A stretch of 64,000 nt of DNA from Pradoshia sp. D12 (GTDB lineage Bacteria > Bacillota > Bacilli > Bacillales > Pradoshiaceae): positions 242,501-306,500 of the forward strand of contig NZ_CP044545.1 in NCBI RefSeq assembly GCF_008935075.1, given 5' to 3'. This document shows, in pieces, positions 11,748-19,590 of this stretch. The translations under genes were made by a program, and so were the position numbers. The notes under the pieces were generated by a model. The model was not told where the DNA came from. It made no database searches and saw nothing but the letters and a program-made list of their open reading frames with translations. Numbering within the stretch: position 1 is the stretch's first letter; each line of letters begins with the position of its first letter.

Positions 11748-12845
11748 GTGGAACGTGATAAAAAATACAAAAAGATAATTACCATCTTATTGATCCTACT
11801 ATGCATAAGCCTTGTTGCTCTAATAGGAATAGGGATATATAAGCATTTTGCATCGAAAGAATCGACATCTGTCAGTGTGCCTGAAAATTATATTATCCCT
11901 GAAGATGGCGGTAATACAAACAATCAAACAGAGAATACGGAAAATAATACTGGAACAGATAACAGCAACTCTTCGAACGAAGACCATATTACTATAGAAA
12001 GTAATGGCACTAACGGTGGCTCCAACGATGGCTCCAACGGTGGCACCAACGGTGGCACTAACGGTGGCACTAACGGTGGCACTAACGGTGGCACTAACGG
12101 TGGCACTAACGGTGGCACTAACGGTGGCACTAACGGTGGCACTAACGGTGGCACTAACGATGGCACTAACGGTGGCACTAACGATGGCACTAACGGTGGC
12201 ACTAACGATGGCACTAACGGTGGCACTAACGATGGCTCTAACGATAGCTCTAACAATGGTTCTAACGATAGCGATAGCGACAGTGATAGTAGTAAACCTA
12301 CATCAACTGTTATATCACTCCATAAAGGACAATTCACTGACAATGAGCCTTTTAAGGTAATCAATATGTTGCCCGGTGATTCAGAAGTAAAGAATTTCTG
12401 TCTTAAGGTTTCATATAAAAACTCCGGTACAATTAAATTTTTGGTAGATATACATAACAAACCAGAAAAATTATTAGAAGTATTGAAGCTAAAAGTTGTT
12501 CTTCTTAATAGTGGAGATGTTCTCTATGACGGATTAATGAGAGATATGGGTGAATTAGAAACATATACGTTGGAAAAATCAGATACTGCAAAAACGGAAG
12601 AATTGTATTACGAAATATCCACCTATCTTGATACTTCGGTTGGGAATGAGTATATAGATAGTACGGAATTGAAGGCTGATTTTAAATGGTGGGTAGATGA
12701 AAAAGCTAATTTAGTTCGTGCACCTGGTAAGCTAGATTATTCAAATGTAGCCTTATCGCTTGGTTTAATAACAGGTTCACTGCTGATACTGAAACTCTCC
12801 TTCCGAAAAAACAAAAAAATAGGGGGCGAGCCGGATGCAAAATAA
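11748..12845 (+). CDS. membrane-anchored repeat protein with TasA/TapA-like ectodomain
   Basis: Probable cell-surface protein of 365 residues, first gene of a tapA-sipW-tasA-like operon. It has one N-terminal membrane segment (about 10-32), a Thr/Asn-rich stretch, and a low-complexity region of about 20 four-residue units [T/S]-N-[G/D]-G (about 85-170). Next comes a beta-rich domain with the L-P-G-D / NSGT pattern seen in camelysin/TasA-type proteins (about 190-325), then a second hydrophobic segment near 335-350 and a basic tail. Start GTG at 11748 with AAGGAGG eight bases upstream. No sortase motif is seen. The stop overlaps the next start. Function inferred from context only. Confidence 0.75.
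   Translation: MERDKKYKKIITILLILLCISLVALIGIGIYKHFASKESTSVSVPENYIIPEDGGNTNNQTENTENNTGTDNSNSSNEDHITIESNGTNGGSNDGSNGGTNGGTNGGTNGGTNGGTNGGTNGGTNGGTNGGTNGGTNDGTNGGTNDGTNGGTNDGTNGGTNDGSNDSSNNGSNDSDSDSDSSKPTSTVISLHKGQFTDNEPFKVINMLPGDSEVKNFCLKVSYKNSGTIKFLVDIHNKPEKLLEVLKLKVVLLNSGDVLYDGLMRDMGELETYTLEKSDTAKTEELYYEISTYLDTSVGNEYIDSTELKADFKWWVDEKANLVRAPGKLDYSNVALSLGLITGSLLILKLSFRKNKKIGGEPDAK
12004..12264 (+). repeat. 12-bp coding minisatellite
   Basis: Tandem 12-base units, mostly GGTGGCACTAAC or GATGGCACTAAC, encode the TNGG/TNDG repeat of the surface protein. Units in the middle are identical at DNA level. The ends are degenerate, with Ser codons and GATAGC. Because the unit is a multiple of three, copy-number change lengthens or shortens the protein without breaking the frame. 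Confidence 0.95.
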
Positions 12846-13380
12846 TCAACAGACAGGCAAAAAGTTGAAAACAAGTGTTGCTGCAATTGTCATACTTTCT
12901 ATTTGCCTTTGTATTACTACCTTTGCTCTTATATGGTCGATGGTGTGGGTAAATAACAATATTTTTAGTACAGGGGAAATAGATATTGATCTTAATGATG
13001 GTAAACCAGTCATTGAGGAACATGAGTATCTTTTTAAGCCAGGTATGACCGTTGCAAAGGAATTCTATATTCAAAATAACAGCACATGTGAAGCTTATTA
13101 CAAGATATATTTTGACGACATAACAGGTGGACTTGCTGATGTAATGGAAGTGACCATCCGAGACGATAAACAAGTTTTATTCTTTGGAAAACCAAGTGAG
13201 CTCACAAAACAGATGGTATCTTCAGCTAAGGATCCGTTACATTTAAAAGAAAAAAAAGAATTGGAAATTGAGTTCCATTATCCAAAAGAAAGTAGTAGTA
13301 CGAAAGATCCAACACTAACATTTACCCTTTGCGCAGATGCCGTACAGACGAAAAATAATCCGAATAGAGAATTTGACTAA
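12835..13380 (+). CDS. SipW-dependent-type (TasA/TapA-like) secreted protein
   Basis: One hundred eighty-one residues. A basic N-terminus and long hydrophobic segment (about 12-38) are followed by VNNNIFSTGEIDIDLNDGKP. The latter resembles the start of TasA/camelysin mature domains, which begin with a short strand after a W-F-x-D-like region. LFKPGM...FYIQNNST matches the P-G-x...NNG pattern of the family. It overlaps the preceding stop by 11 bases and has AGGGGG upstream. Likely a matrix or fibre accessory subunit processed by the adjacent SipW-like peptidase; that role is inferred from operon position. Confidence 0.7.
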   Translation: MQNNQQTGKKLKTSVAAIVILSICLCITTFALIWSMVWVNNNIFSTGEIDIDLNDGKPVIEEHEYLFKPGMTVAKEFYIQNNSTCEAYYKIYFDDITGGLADVMEVTIRDDKQVLFFGKPSELTKQMVSSAKDPLHLKEKKELEIEFHYPKESSSTKDPTLTFTLCADAVQTKNNPNREFD

Positions 13381-13398
13381 GGAGGAAACAACAAGGAC

Positions 13399-14169
13399 AT
13401 GAAAAAGGCATTACATATTTTGAAAGCCATTGTGACGTGGCTCCTTGTGCTGGTGAGTATAGGAATTATGGTGTTTACCATTATCTCTGTAACGACCTTT
13501 GACCAGCCAGACCGAAATCTTTTCGGGTATAAACCCCTTATTGTACTATCTGATTCCATGAGTAAGACAGATTTTAATGCAGGGGATTTAGTTCTTATAA
13601 AAGATACCGATCCTTCGACTTTGAAGGAAGGAGATATTATTGCCTATACTTCTACAGGTACTGATAATTACGGAGAAATAGTTACACATAAAATCAGAAG
13701 ATTAACGGCGGATGCGAATGGCGATCCCGGATTTATTACATACGGAACAACGACAAATACAGATGATGAAACAGTAGTCACATATGAATATGTGCTAGGG
13801 AAATACGAAACGCATATTCCAAAAATCGGTACATTTTTTCAGTTTTTAAAAACAGTACCAGGGTATATTTGTTGTATTTTCATTCCGTTCATGTTGTTAA
13901 TAGTCATTCATTTAATGGATAGTATTCGGCTATTTAGAAAATACAAATCCGAACAAAAAGCCGAGCTGCAAGCAGAGAGAGACGAAATTGCAAAAGAACG
14001 AGCTGAATCTCAAAAGATGATGGAAGAGCTATTGAAATTGAAAGAACAGCTTAGAACGACTAACAATGGTGTAAACAGCAATGCTGCTGCTACATATACA
14101 CAAGGTAACGGCGAAGAGGGGATTTTCTCGACCGATACCAAAAATGTTTTAGGAGGAGAAAGGATATGA
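13399..14169 (+). CDS. sipW: SipW-like (ER-type) signal peptidase I with coiled-coil tail
   Basis: Membrane signal peptidase of 256 residues. The catalytic Ser lies in the SDSMS motif (Ser53). The second active-site residue is a His (THKI, about His97) in place of the usual bacterial Lys, which marks the ER/SipW type. N-terminal membrane segment at about 8-30, C-terminal one at about 150-172. After that comes an unusual ~80-residue extension rich in Glu/Lys/Ala and predicted as coiled coil. In B. subtilis SipW processes TasA and TapA; the flanking TasA-like genes imply the same job here. AAGGAGGA precedes the start. Confidence 0.9.
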   Translation: MKKALHILKAIVTWLLVLVSIGIMVFTIISVTTFDQPDRNLFGYKPLIVLSDSMSKTDFNAGDLVLIKDTDPSTLKEGDIIAYTSTGTDNYGEIVTHKIRRLTADANGDPGFITYGTTTNTDDETVVTYEYVLGKYETHIPKIGTFFQFLKTVPGYICCIFIPFMLLIVIHLMDSIRLFRKYKSEQKAELQAERDEIAKERAESQKMMEELLKLKEQLRTTNNGVNSNAAATYTQGNGEEGIFSTDTKNVLGGERI

Positions 14170-15401
14170 AAAAAGGATCAACTAAAAGAGCATTAGTTAC
14201 GAGCATCGTATCAACATGTGCGAGCGTAACAATGTTAGCCGGTGCAACATTTGCTTGGTTTACGGATACAGCAAGCACAGGTGTAAACGAAATTAAAGCA
14301 GGAACTCTAGACATTGCGCTTTTAGATGCAGAAGGTAAGAAGTCTGTTGAAGGTGATATTCTTAACTGGAAGACTGCTGATGGAAGAGAACAGGATAAAA
14401 TCCTTTGGGAGCCAGGGGCTACATACGATTTAGAAACTGTAACTGTAAAGAATAATGGGAACCTAGCGGCCAAGTATAAAGTTCTCATTACTGGCATCAA
14501 TGGTGATGAAGAGCTAAACGAAGCTATTGATTGGAAAATCGATGGCGCGGACATTGATAAAGAATACAAATTAGCTACTGGTGCTTCTGAAGAAATTACG
14601 ATCAGCGGTACGATGAAAAGAACCGCTGGTAATGAATATCAGGGGAAATCAATTGAAGGTATTGGAATTACAGTAGTTGCAACTCAAGATACTGTAGAAA
14701 AAGATAGCAAAGATAACCAATATGATAAAGATGCAGCATATACATATCAAGTGGTTACAAACACTAAGGATACACAAGCTGCAGTTAAAGCAGGTAAAGA
14801 TGTTATTTTTGATTCTGATATAGCCGTAAAGAAAGAAGAGCTTGGTAGTTCAGGATATGGTGCAACAGGTATTGCACAACATAATGGTGGTGTAATTGAC
14901 GGTAACGGAAAAACTCTTTCTATTGAAGGTGCAAACGGTACCTGGGATAGTGCTATCTCTACTAAAGGTGGTACAATTAAAAATTTAACCATTGATAGTG
15001 GCTTCCGTGGTATTTTTATTGGTGGGGCTAAAAGTGACGTAATTGTTGATAATGTTATTATTGACGGAACTGTTTATACGATAAGCTGTGACGATGGTGG
15101 AGGCAAAAAGCTTATTGTTACTAATTCTACATTAAATGGTTGGACTTCTTATGCAGGTACCCTTTCAGAAGCTTCTTTCACAAATTGTAACTTCGGTGAA
15201 GGTAGTGGTTATGCGTTTATGCGTCCATATGCTAAAACAATTTTAACAGATTGTGAGTTCTCTGCAGGATTTGAACTTGATAGTAGACAGGCTGCAATCA
15301 CATTAAAAAACTGTAAAGTTAACGGCGAATTGGTTACTGCAGATAACGTTACAGATCTATTAGGTGAAGATGCTCAATATGTAACTATCAAAAATTCTTA
15401 A
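14166..15401 (+). CDS. TasA/camelysin-like secreted protein with C-terminal beta-helix
   Basis: Probable major exported product of the operon, 411 residues. It has a SipW-type signal peptide ending around LAGATFAWFTDTAST (about 24-39), the hallmark of TasA-like fibre proteins. A TasA/camelysin-like beta-sandwich follows (about 40-180; EPGATYDLETVTVKNNGNLAAKY). The C-terminal half (about 205-405) has right-handed parallel beta-helix repeats (NGGVIDGNGKTL, GGTIKNLTIDS, VDNVIIDG, LTDCEFSAG), as in pectate-lyase-like or adhesive surface proteins. This fusion is not in B. subtilis TasA. ATG overlaps the sipW stop and has AGGAGGAG upstream. Confidence 0.8.
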   Translation: MKKGSTKRALVTSIVSTCASVTMLAGATFAWFTDTASTGVNEIKAGTLDIALLDAEGKKSVEGDILNWKTADGREQDKILWEPGATYDLETVTVKNNGNLAAKYKVLITGINGDEELNEAIDWKIDGADIDKEYKLATGASEEITISGTMKRTAGNEYQGKSIEGIGITVVATQDTVEKDSKDNQYDKDAAYTYQVVTNTKDTQAAVKAGKDVIFDSDIAVKKEELGSSGYGATGIAQHNGGVIDGNGKTLSIEGANGTWDSAISTKGGTIKNLTIDSGFRGIFIGGAKSDVIVDNVIIDGTVYTISCDDGGGKKLIVTNSTLNGWTSYAGTLSEASFTNCNFGEGSGYAFMRPYAKTILTDCEFSAGFELDSRQAAITLKNCKVNGELVTADNVTDLLGEDAQYVTIKNS

Positions 15402-15408
15402 AGTTAAG

Positions 15409-15477
15409 TCCTCTCCCGTATCCCTTCACGGGAGGGGCAATCAAAGGGCATAAACCGTATTTGTGCCTTTTGATTGC
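15409..15477 (+). terminator. two consecutive hairpins after the beta-helix gene
   Basis: Hairpin 1 is CTCCCGT / ACGGGAG (within 15409-15437). Hairpin 2 pairs GCAATCAAAGGGCATAAA with TTTGTGCCTTTTGATTGC (15437-15454 / 15460-15477). Neither has a long T tail, so they may end some transcripts or act as a processing/stability structure between this gene and the next. Confidence 0.6.
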
Positions 15478-15510
15478 TCAATTACTGCGTATTTTAAGGG
15501 GCGATAAAAT

Positions 15511-16245
15511 TTGAAATTATTATATAAATATAAATTAGTAAAAGAGAGTAGTAGTACAGTTAAAATGCTTATGCTCTCCTTGTTGGGAATAATTTTATGC
15601 ATAACCTGTTTAATGGGTACAACGTGGTCTTGGTTTAACGACAACGTTACCACTTCTATTCAAAGTATAAAAGCAGCCAATTACAGTATTACCGTTGATA
15701 TTCAAGACAGAGAAGCACTGGAAGACGGCAAATATAACCTTTCTGAAATGATAGAGGGAAAAGGTTATATGGTTACTGTAAAGGCAAGCGGTTCGGCAAG
15801 TACAGGGTATTTTAGAATATCCGGGCCGGATGGTTTTGCTCCATTATATAGTACTCAGTTAGCACCAGGAGAAGATATTACTTTTACATTTTATCCTAGT
15901 ATAACGGGGGAATACTCTTTTGAAAGTGCATGGGGAACTTATATTGGAGAAAATACAATTAAAGATTCTGATATAATAGGAACACCAAAACAATCAGAAG
16001 AGAACATTGAGGCTATGGAAGAATTGGGTGACACAGAAATATCGAATGATCCGGTAGATTCTCCATCTGTGCCTGAAACAAATGAAGAAGAAAATTTAGA
16101 TAAAGATTTAAATGAAGATTCAGAGGAAGAAATAAATAAAGATTTAGATGGAGAATTAGACGAAATAACTTCTACTGTTCAGCCATCTGAAGTTCCTGAT
16201 GATACAGAAGAAACGTTTGGAAATACTGAGCAGAACCAAGAATAA
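15511..16245 (+). CDS. SipW-dependent-type exported protein with acidic tail
   Basis: Two hundred forty-four residues. The long N-terminal hydrophobic segment ends in MGTTWSWFNDNVTTS, a SipW-type cleavage region like that of TasA. A small beta domain (about 50-150) follows, then a ~90-residue tail dominated by Glu and Asp. Start TTG at 15511 with AAGGGGCG upstream. Last gene of the cluster. The acidic tail could bind cations or matrix polymers, but this is speculation. Confidence 0.7.
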   Translation: MKLLYKYKLVKESSSTVKMLMLSLLGIILCITCLMGTTWSWFNDNVTTSIQSIKAANYSITVDIQDREALEDGKYNLSEMIEGKGYMVTVKASGSASTGYFRISGPDGFAPLYSTQLAPGEDITFTFYPSITGEYSFESAWGTYIGENTIKDSDIIGTPKQSEENIEAMEELGDTEISNDPVDSPSVPETNEEENLDKDLNEDSEEEINKDLDGELDEITSTVQPSEVPDDTEETFGNTEQNQE

Positions 16246-16253
16246 TCAAACAG

Positions 16254-16289
16254 AAACCCGGCATTCATATGTTTGAGTGTCGGGTTTTT
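16254..16289 (+). terminator. terminator of the sipW-type cluster
   Basis: Stem AAACCCGGCATTCA / TTGAGTGTCGGGTTT and a T run, nine bases after the stop. Confidence 0.88.
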
Positions 16290-16362
16290 GGTTGAACAAA
16301 AAGTGAAATACTCACATTTTGTTCGCATCGCTTTTAGAAAGGTGAAACCGTCTATATTTATT

Positions 16363-16391
16363 TGCTAACCAAATGCTAACATTTTGCTAAC
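16363..16391 (+). repeat. three TGCTAAC iterons at 11-bp spacing
   Basis: TGCTAAC begins at 16363, 16374 and 16385, exactly 11 bases apart, about 120 bases inside the right 20-bp repeat. Helically phased short direct repeats next to an attachment core look like arm-type integrase binding sites. A fourth copy at 11016-11022 sits 50 bases inside the left repeat. Confidence 0.65.
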
Positions 16392-16508
16392 GAAACCTAA
16401 TAAATCATAGTAAATCTATGTTAAAGATATTACACCTAAGACGAGTGAAACATTGATTTGATGCAGTTTCGTTCCACTATGGGGATATATATTACACTTC
16501 AAAACCAT

Positions 16509-16528
16509 ATGGGCGGCATGATGTAATC
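16509..16528 (+). repeat. 20-bp direct repeat, right copy (attR-like)
   Basis: Exact copy of the last 20 bases at the groEL 3' end (10947-10966). Here it lies in non-coding DNA, followed by a terminator that may once have served groEL. It marks the right border of the proposed 5.5-kb island. Confidence 0.85.
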
Positions 16529-16543
16529 TGCTTCCCCCATTTA

Positions 16544-16590
16544 AAGAAGTATCCTACAAGTTGAAAAACTTGCGGGATGCTTCTTTTTTT
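16544..16590 (+). terminator. terminator next to the right repeat
   Basis: Long stem AAGAAGTATCCTACAAGT / ACTTGCGGGATGCTTCTT with an 8-T tail. No gene ends just before it except the groEL-end duplicate, which fits an ancestral or element-borne groEL terminator. Confidence 0.85.
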
Positions 16591-16858
16591 GGTTTTTAAT
16601 GGTGAAAAAAGGATGTACAGACACCATTTAAAAATACATAAGTTAACTTGCACTATAGCAAACAGCATTAGCGACGATATCTTAGAAACTAACAATGAAT
16701 ATTGTAGTCCCTTTTATAAAGGATGAATTCAACAAGAACTTTCCATTAACTATTAATCATCGAATTTTCTCCACTTAGGCACCAATAGGTATATAAAAAA
16801 ATAAAATGGAGTTGAGTAAACAATTTCAACATATTCTTTGCGAAAAGGAGCTATCAAC

Positions 16859-17239
16859 TTGGAAAAGAAGTCAAGTACAACAAAGATGGTTATTGTGATG
16901 AGAAAAGATTTACAAATGACAAAAGGGAAATATGTAGCCCAAGGAAGTCATGCTTCTTTAGGGGTTGTGAAGTGGATTGAATATAATGGAACTGAAAATC
17001 ACAAACAAATTTTAAACAAATGGTTTAATGAAACATTTGTAAAAGTGACTGTTTATGTAGAAAGTTTGGATGAATTATATTCGATTTATCACCTTGCGAA
17101 AGAAAAAGAATTACCTGTAAGACTTATCACCGATAACGGATTGACCATGTTCAACGGTGTTAAAACAGATACGTGTCTTGCTATACTTGGCGAGAGAGGG
17201 AAAGTGGATGACGTAACTGGTCATTTAAAATTATTATAA
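16859..17239 (+). CDS. PTH2-family peptidyl-tRNA hydrolase
   Basis: About 126 residues of the archaeal/eukaryotic-type Pth2 fold. This family cleaves peptidyl-tRNA and is unrelated to the common bacterial Pth. Visible motifs are KMVIVMRKDLQMTKGKYVAQ near the start, then GSHASLG, and the glycine-led C-terminal segments LAILGERGKVDDVTG. TTG 16859 is preferred because AAAGGAG lies eight bases upstream; the TTG at 16838 would place that site inside the gene. It sits alone between two groEL-end repeats and may be cargo of an older integration. Confidence 0.85.
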   Translation: MEKKSSTTKMVIVMRKDLQMTKGKYVAQGSHASLGVVKWIEYNGTENHKQILNKWFNETFVKVTVYVESLDELYSIYHLAKEKELPVRLITDNGLTMFNGVKTDTCLAILGERGKVDDVTGHLKLL

Positions 17240-17299
17240 ATCTTGTAATGATATAGTTTTTGCTTACGTAATCCCATACAATACTGAAAATCACCGTTA

Positions 17300-17410
17300 A
17301 AGATGTTGTACCTCAAATATAGCGAAACCTCAATAGAAGGTACTTTTCGCGCACTTCATTAAAGATTTTACACAATTTCATTCTTAGGGCGGCCATTATG
17401 ATGTTTAGAA
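17300..17410 (+). repeat. degenerate second copy of the right-end (attR-like) region
   Basis: This stretch aligns by eye with 16415-16528. Shared blocks are GTTAAAGAT-TT, -GAAAC-, TTTCG--CACT, TTACAC, and AGGGCGGC-ATGATG in place of TGGGCGGCATGATG. It is non-coding and more diverged than the 20-bp repeat pair. Interpreted as the scar of an earlier insertion at the same groEL site. Confidence 0.5.
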
Positions 17411-17450
17411 TCCGACGTTCGTTAAATAGTAGAATAGGATGATATAAAAA

Positions 17451-17517
17451 AAGCGCTCCTAGTGTAGCGATGCAGTCCTAACTTACGGATCCAATACACT
17501 AGGTACGCTTCTTTTTC
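17451..17517. terminator. terminator-like inverted repeat
   Basis: Stem AAGCGCTCCTAGTGTA / TACACTAGGTACGCTT around a 28-base loop, with A tract on the left and T tract on the right. It can serve both the left side and the small converging gene at 17546-17731. Confidence 0.75.
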
Positions 17518-17545
17518 TTTATATACATTACGTATATTAAAAATA

Positions 17546-17731
17546 TTAAGAACATTGATGTTGGTTTAAATGGCCTTCTAATAGTTGTTTATAATGCTTT
17601 GCTTTCTTATATTGAGTAACTTTGTATAGATATTCAGCTGGATGCTTAGCACTGCTAACAGCGTATACAGCGTTCATATATTCTATGTTAAGTTGTGATT
17701 TAGTTTTATTGTCAATTTTGATTGTATTCAT
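17546..17731 (-). CDS. hypothetical 61-residue protein
   Basis: Small, basic, hydrophilic protein with no recognised domain (MNTIKIDNKTK start, KKAKHYKQLLEGH near the end). A good ribosome site, GAGGTG five bases before the ATG, and a terminator just after the stop argue that it is real. Codon use is AT-rich like its surroundings. Function not known. Confidence 0.5.
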   Translation of the reverse strand: MNTIKIDNKTKSQLNIEYMNAVYAVSSAKHPAEYLYKVTQYKKAKHYKQLLEGHLNQHQCS

Positions 17732-18169
17732 GGTAACACCTCATAAACTATTAATTAACTATAACGGAGTATACACCAAATTTTTATCGATTTTTTATAT
17801 CTAACAGCCTTGTTAGGATGCGAAAAGTCTTTGTTATTTTCCAGAGTTGTGGTTGTTTTTTGAATTTTTAATTATAAAAAAGGATGCAGTACAAGCAATC
17901 TTTAATAGTTATGATAAAAGTATTTTCGACTAGAGTCCTCCTTTATTTAGAGATGACTATTAGGTTCAAGTTGTATTACCTATTAAGTTGAAACAGTCCT
18001 CTGGGTTACTCCTCAATATTTCTATATTTTACATATCGCCCAGCTCAGCAGTTTCCTGTTACCCTAAGATAATGTGGATTATTTTCGTTAACAAACTAAC
18101 GACGGCGTTTATTGAATTATTTTTTCATTTAATCTTAATAATCCATGTAATCATTAGGAAGATAGGAAG
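17732..18169. other. Non-coding stretch before the efflux gene
   Basis: About 440 AT-rich bases. Apart from the likely promoter of the small minus-strand gene and of the efflux gene, I see no gene, repeat or clear regulatory motif. Confidence 0.55.
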
Positions 18170-19360
18170 ATGTCAATGGAACAAAAATATTTAAAAAAGG
18201 GCGGGCTTATTGCTTTCATCGCGCTATTATCGATGACGCCTCCTCTGGCAACAGACTTATATATGCCTTCGTTGCCTGAAATGACAAACTATTATCAAAC
18301 AACCTCGTCAGTTACAAGCTATACAATGACGATATTCTTTATTTTTATGGCAATTGGTATCCTCATTCTTGGCCCGATGAGTGATAAGTACGGACGAAAG
18401 CCAGTCCTGTTGGGCAGTATCCTTGTGGCACTGACCTTTAGTATCATCTGTGCAATTTCACCGTCGATTTGGATCTTGATTGCAGCCCGGGCAATTCAGG
18501 CATTTGGTGCAGGAGGGATGGTTGCCATCTCTACAGCTTTGATTAAAGACAGCTTCGAAGGAAAAGAGATGTCTAATGTTTTGTCAATCACGCAGGCGAT
18601 CGTTCTGCTTGCTCCAATGCTAGCGCCTATTTTGGGCGCGGTTATTTTAGCCTTTTTCAGCTGGAAGATGACATTTGTTGCTCTAGCTGCTCTATTCCTA
18701 GTATCACTTATAGGAGGATTTCTTTTAGAAGAAACTTTGCCGCAGGAAAAGCGAGTATCTGGCAGTACATTTAAATCTATCTTAGGGCTTACAAGTATTG
18801 TGAAGGATAAGAAGTTTACCAGCCTATTGCTTGTTGTTGCTCTCTTAATGGCACCGTTTATGGCATATCTAACACTCGCTTCATACATTTATATAGATGG
18901 ATTTGGCATCTCGGAATCTGCCTTCAGCCTTTACTTTGCCGGTGCAGCTTGTATAGGTTTGATTGGACCATTTCTTTATATGCGTGTTGGTGGCGGTTCG
19001 ATAAAAAAATCGATCAATATCGCCTTTGTAATTGTCACAATATCTATCTGCCTGCTCTTCTTAGTAGGTTCCATCAGCCCATTTGTATTTCTTGTATGCT
19101 ATGTGCCCTTCACGGTTATCACGACATATCTCAGACCGATGGTGTCAAATACGCTATTATCTATGCAAAAGTCAAATGTCGGAGCAGCTTCAAGTCTAAT
19201 GAACTTTGGCTTTACAGTGATCGGCAGTGTAGGGATGATGGTTGGGTCACTCCAGTGGGGAGATTATATTAATGGCTTGAGCATGACAATGCTGATTTTC
19301 CTCGTTTTATCCTTGTTATTATGGATCTATTGTTTGCAAAAAAAAATTATTACGGATTAA
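18170..19360 (+). CDS. Bcr/CflA-family multidrug efflux MFS transporter
   Basis: Twelve-helix drug:H+ antiporter, 396 residues. The N-terminal MTPPLATDLYMPSLPEM is the Bcr/CflA hallmark, and motif A GPMSDKYGRKPVLLGS lies between helices 2 and 3. The GGAGGMVAISTALIKD segment in helices 4-5 also fits. Probable substrates are drugs such as bicyclomycin or chloramphenicol; the actual one cannot be told. Start ATG 18170 with an in-frame ATG two codons later; GGAAG lies just upstream. Single gene with its own terminator. Confidence 0.92.
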   Translation: MSMEQKYLKKGGLIAFIALLSMTPPLATDLYMPSLPEMTNYYQTTSSVTSYTMTIFFIFMAIGILILGPMSDKYGRKPVLLGSILVALTFSIICAISPSIWILIAARAIQAFGAGGMVAISTALIKDSFEGKEMSNVLSITQAIVLLAPMLAPILGAVILAFFSWKMTFVALAALFLVSLIGGFLLEETLPQEKRVSGSTFKSILGLTSIVKDKKFTSLLLVVALLMAPFMAYLTLASYIYIDGFGISESAFSLYFAGAACIGLIGPFLYMRVGGGSIKKSINIAFVIVTISICLLFLVGSISPFVFLVCYVPFTVITTYLRPMVSNTLLSMQKSNVGAASSLMNFGFTVIGSVGMMVGSLQWGDYINGLSMTMLIFLVLSLLLWIYCLQKKIITD

Positions 19361-19379
19361 AGGCTTGATTTTAATAAAA

Positions 19380-19419
19380 GAGTTGCCACAGGATGATGTC
19401 TTGTCGGCAACTTTTTTTT
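19380..19419 (+). terminator. terminator after the efflux gene
   Basis: Inverted repeat GTTGCC-ACAGGATG / ATGTCTTGT-CGGCAAC followed by eight T. Confidence 0.88.
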
Positions 19420-19590
19420 ATTTGGATTATTGGCCATCTCAAAAACCTAATTTATTTTCCGCTGTACTTAGTCTTTGGATAATTTAAATTGGGTCAAGGT
19501 GAAAATTTCCGGGCTTCTTCTGCTGTCTTTTTTGCATAAATCCATATTTCTGTAAAAGACTAATTCTGATAAGAAAGGGGAGAAGATTGA

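Noticed and set aside
12004-12360. Open frames on both strands across the TNGG repeat (Ala-Leu-Thr-Val and Pro-Leu-Val repeats)
   Set aside because: They are shadows of the 12-bp repeat. The plus-strand GTG frame has the ribosome site, membrane segments and operon overlap.
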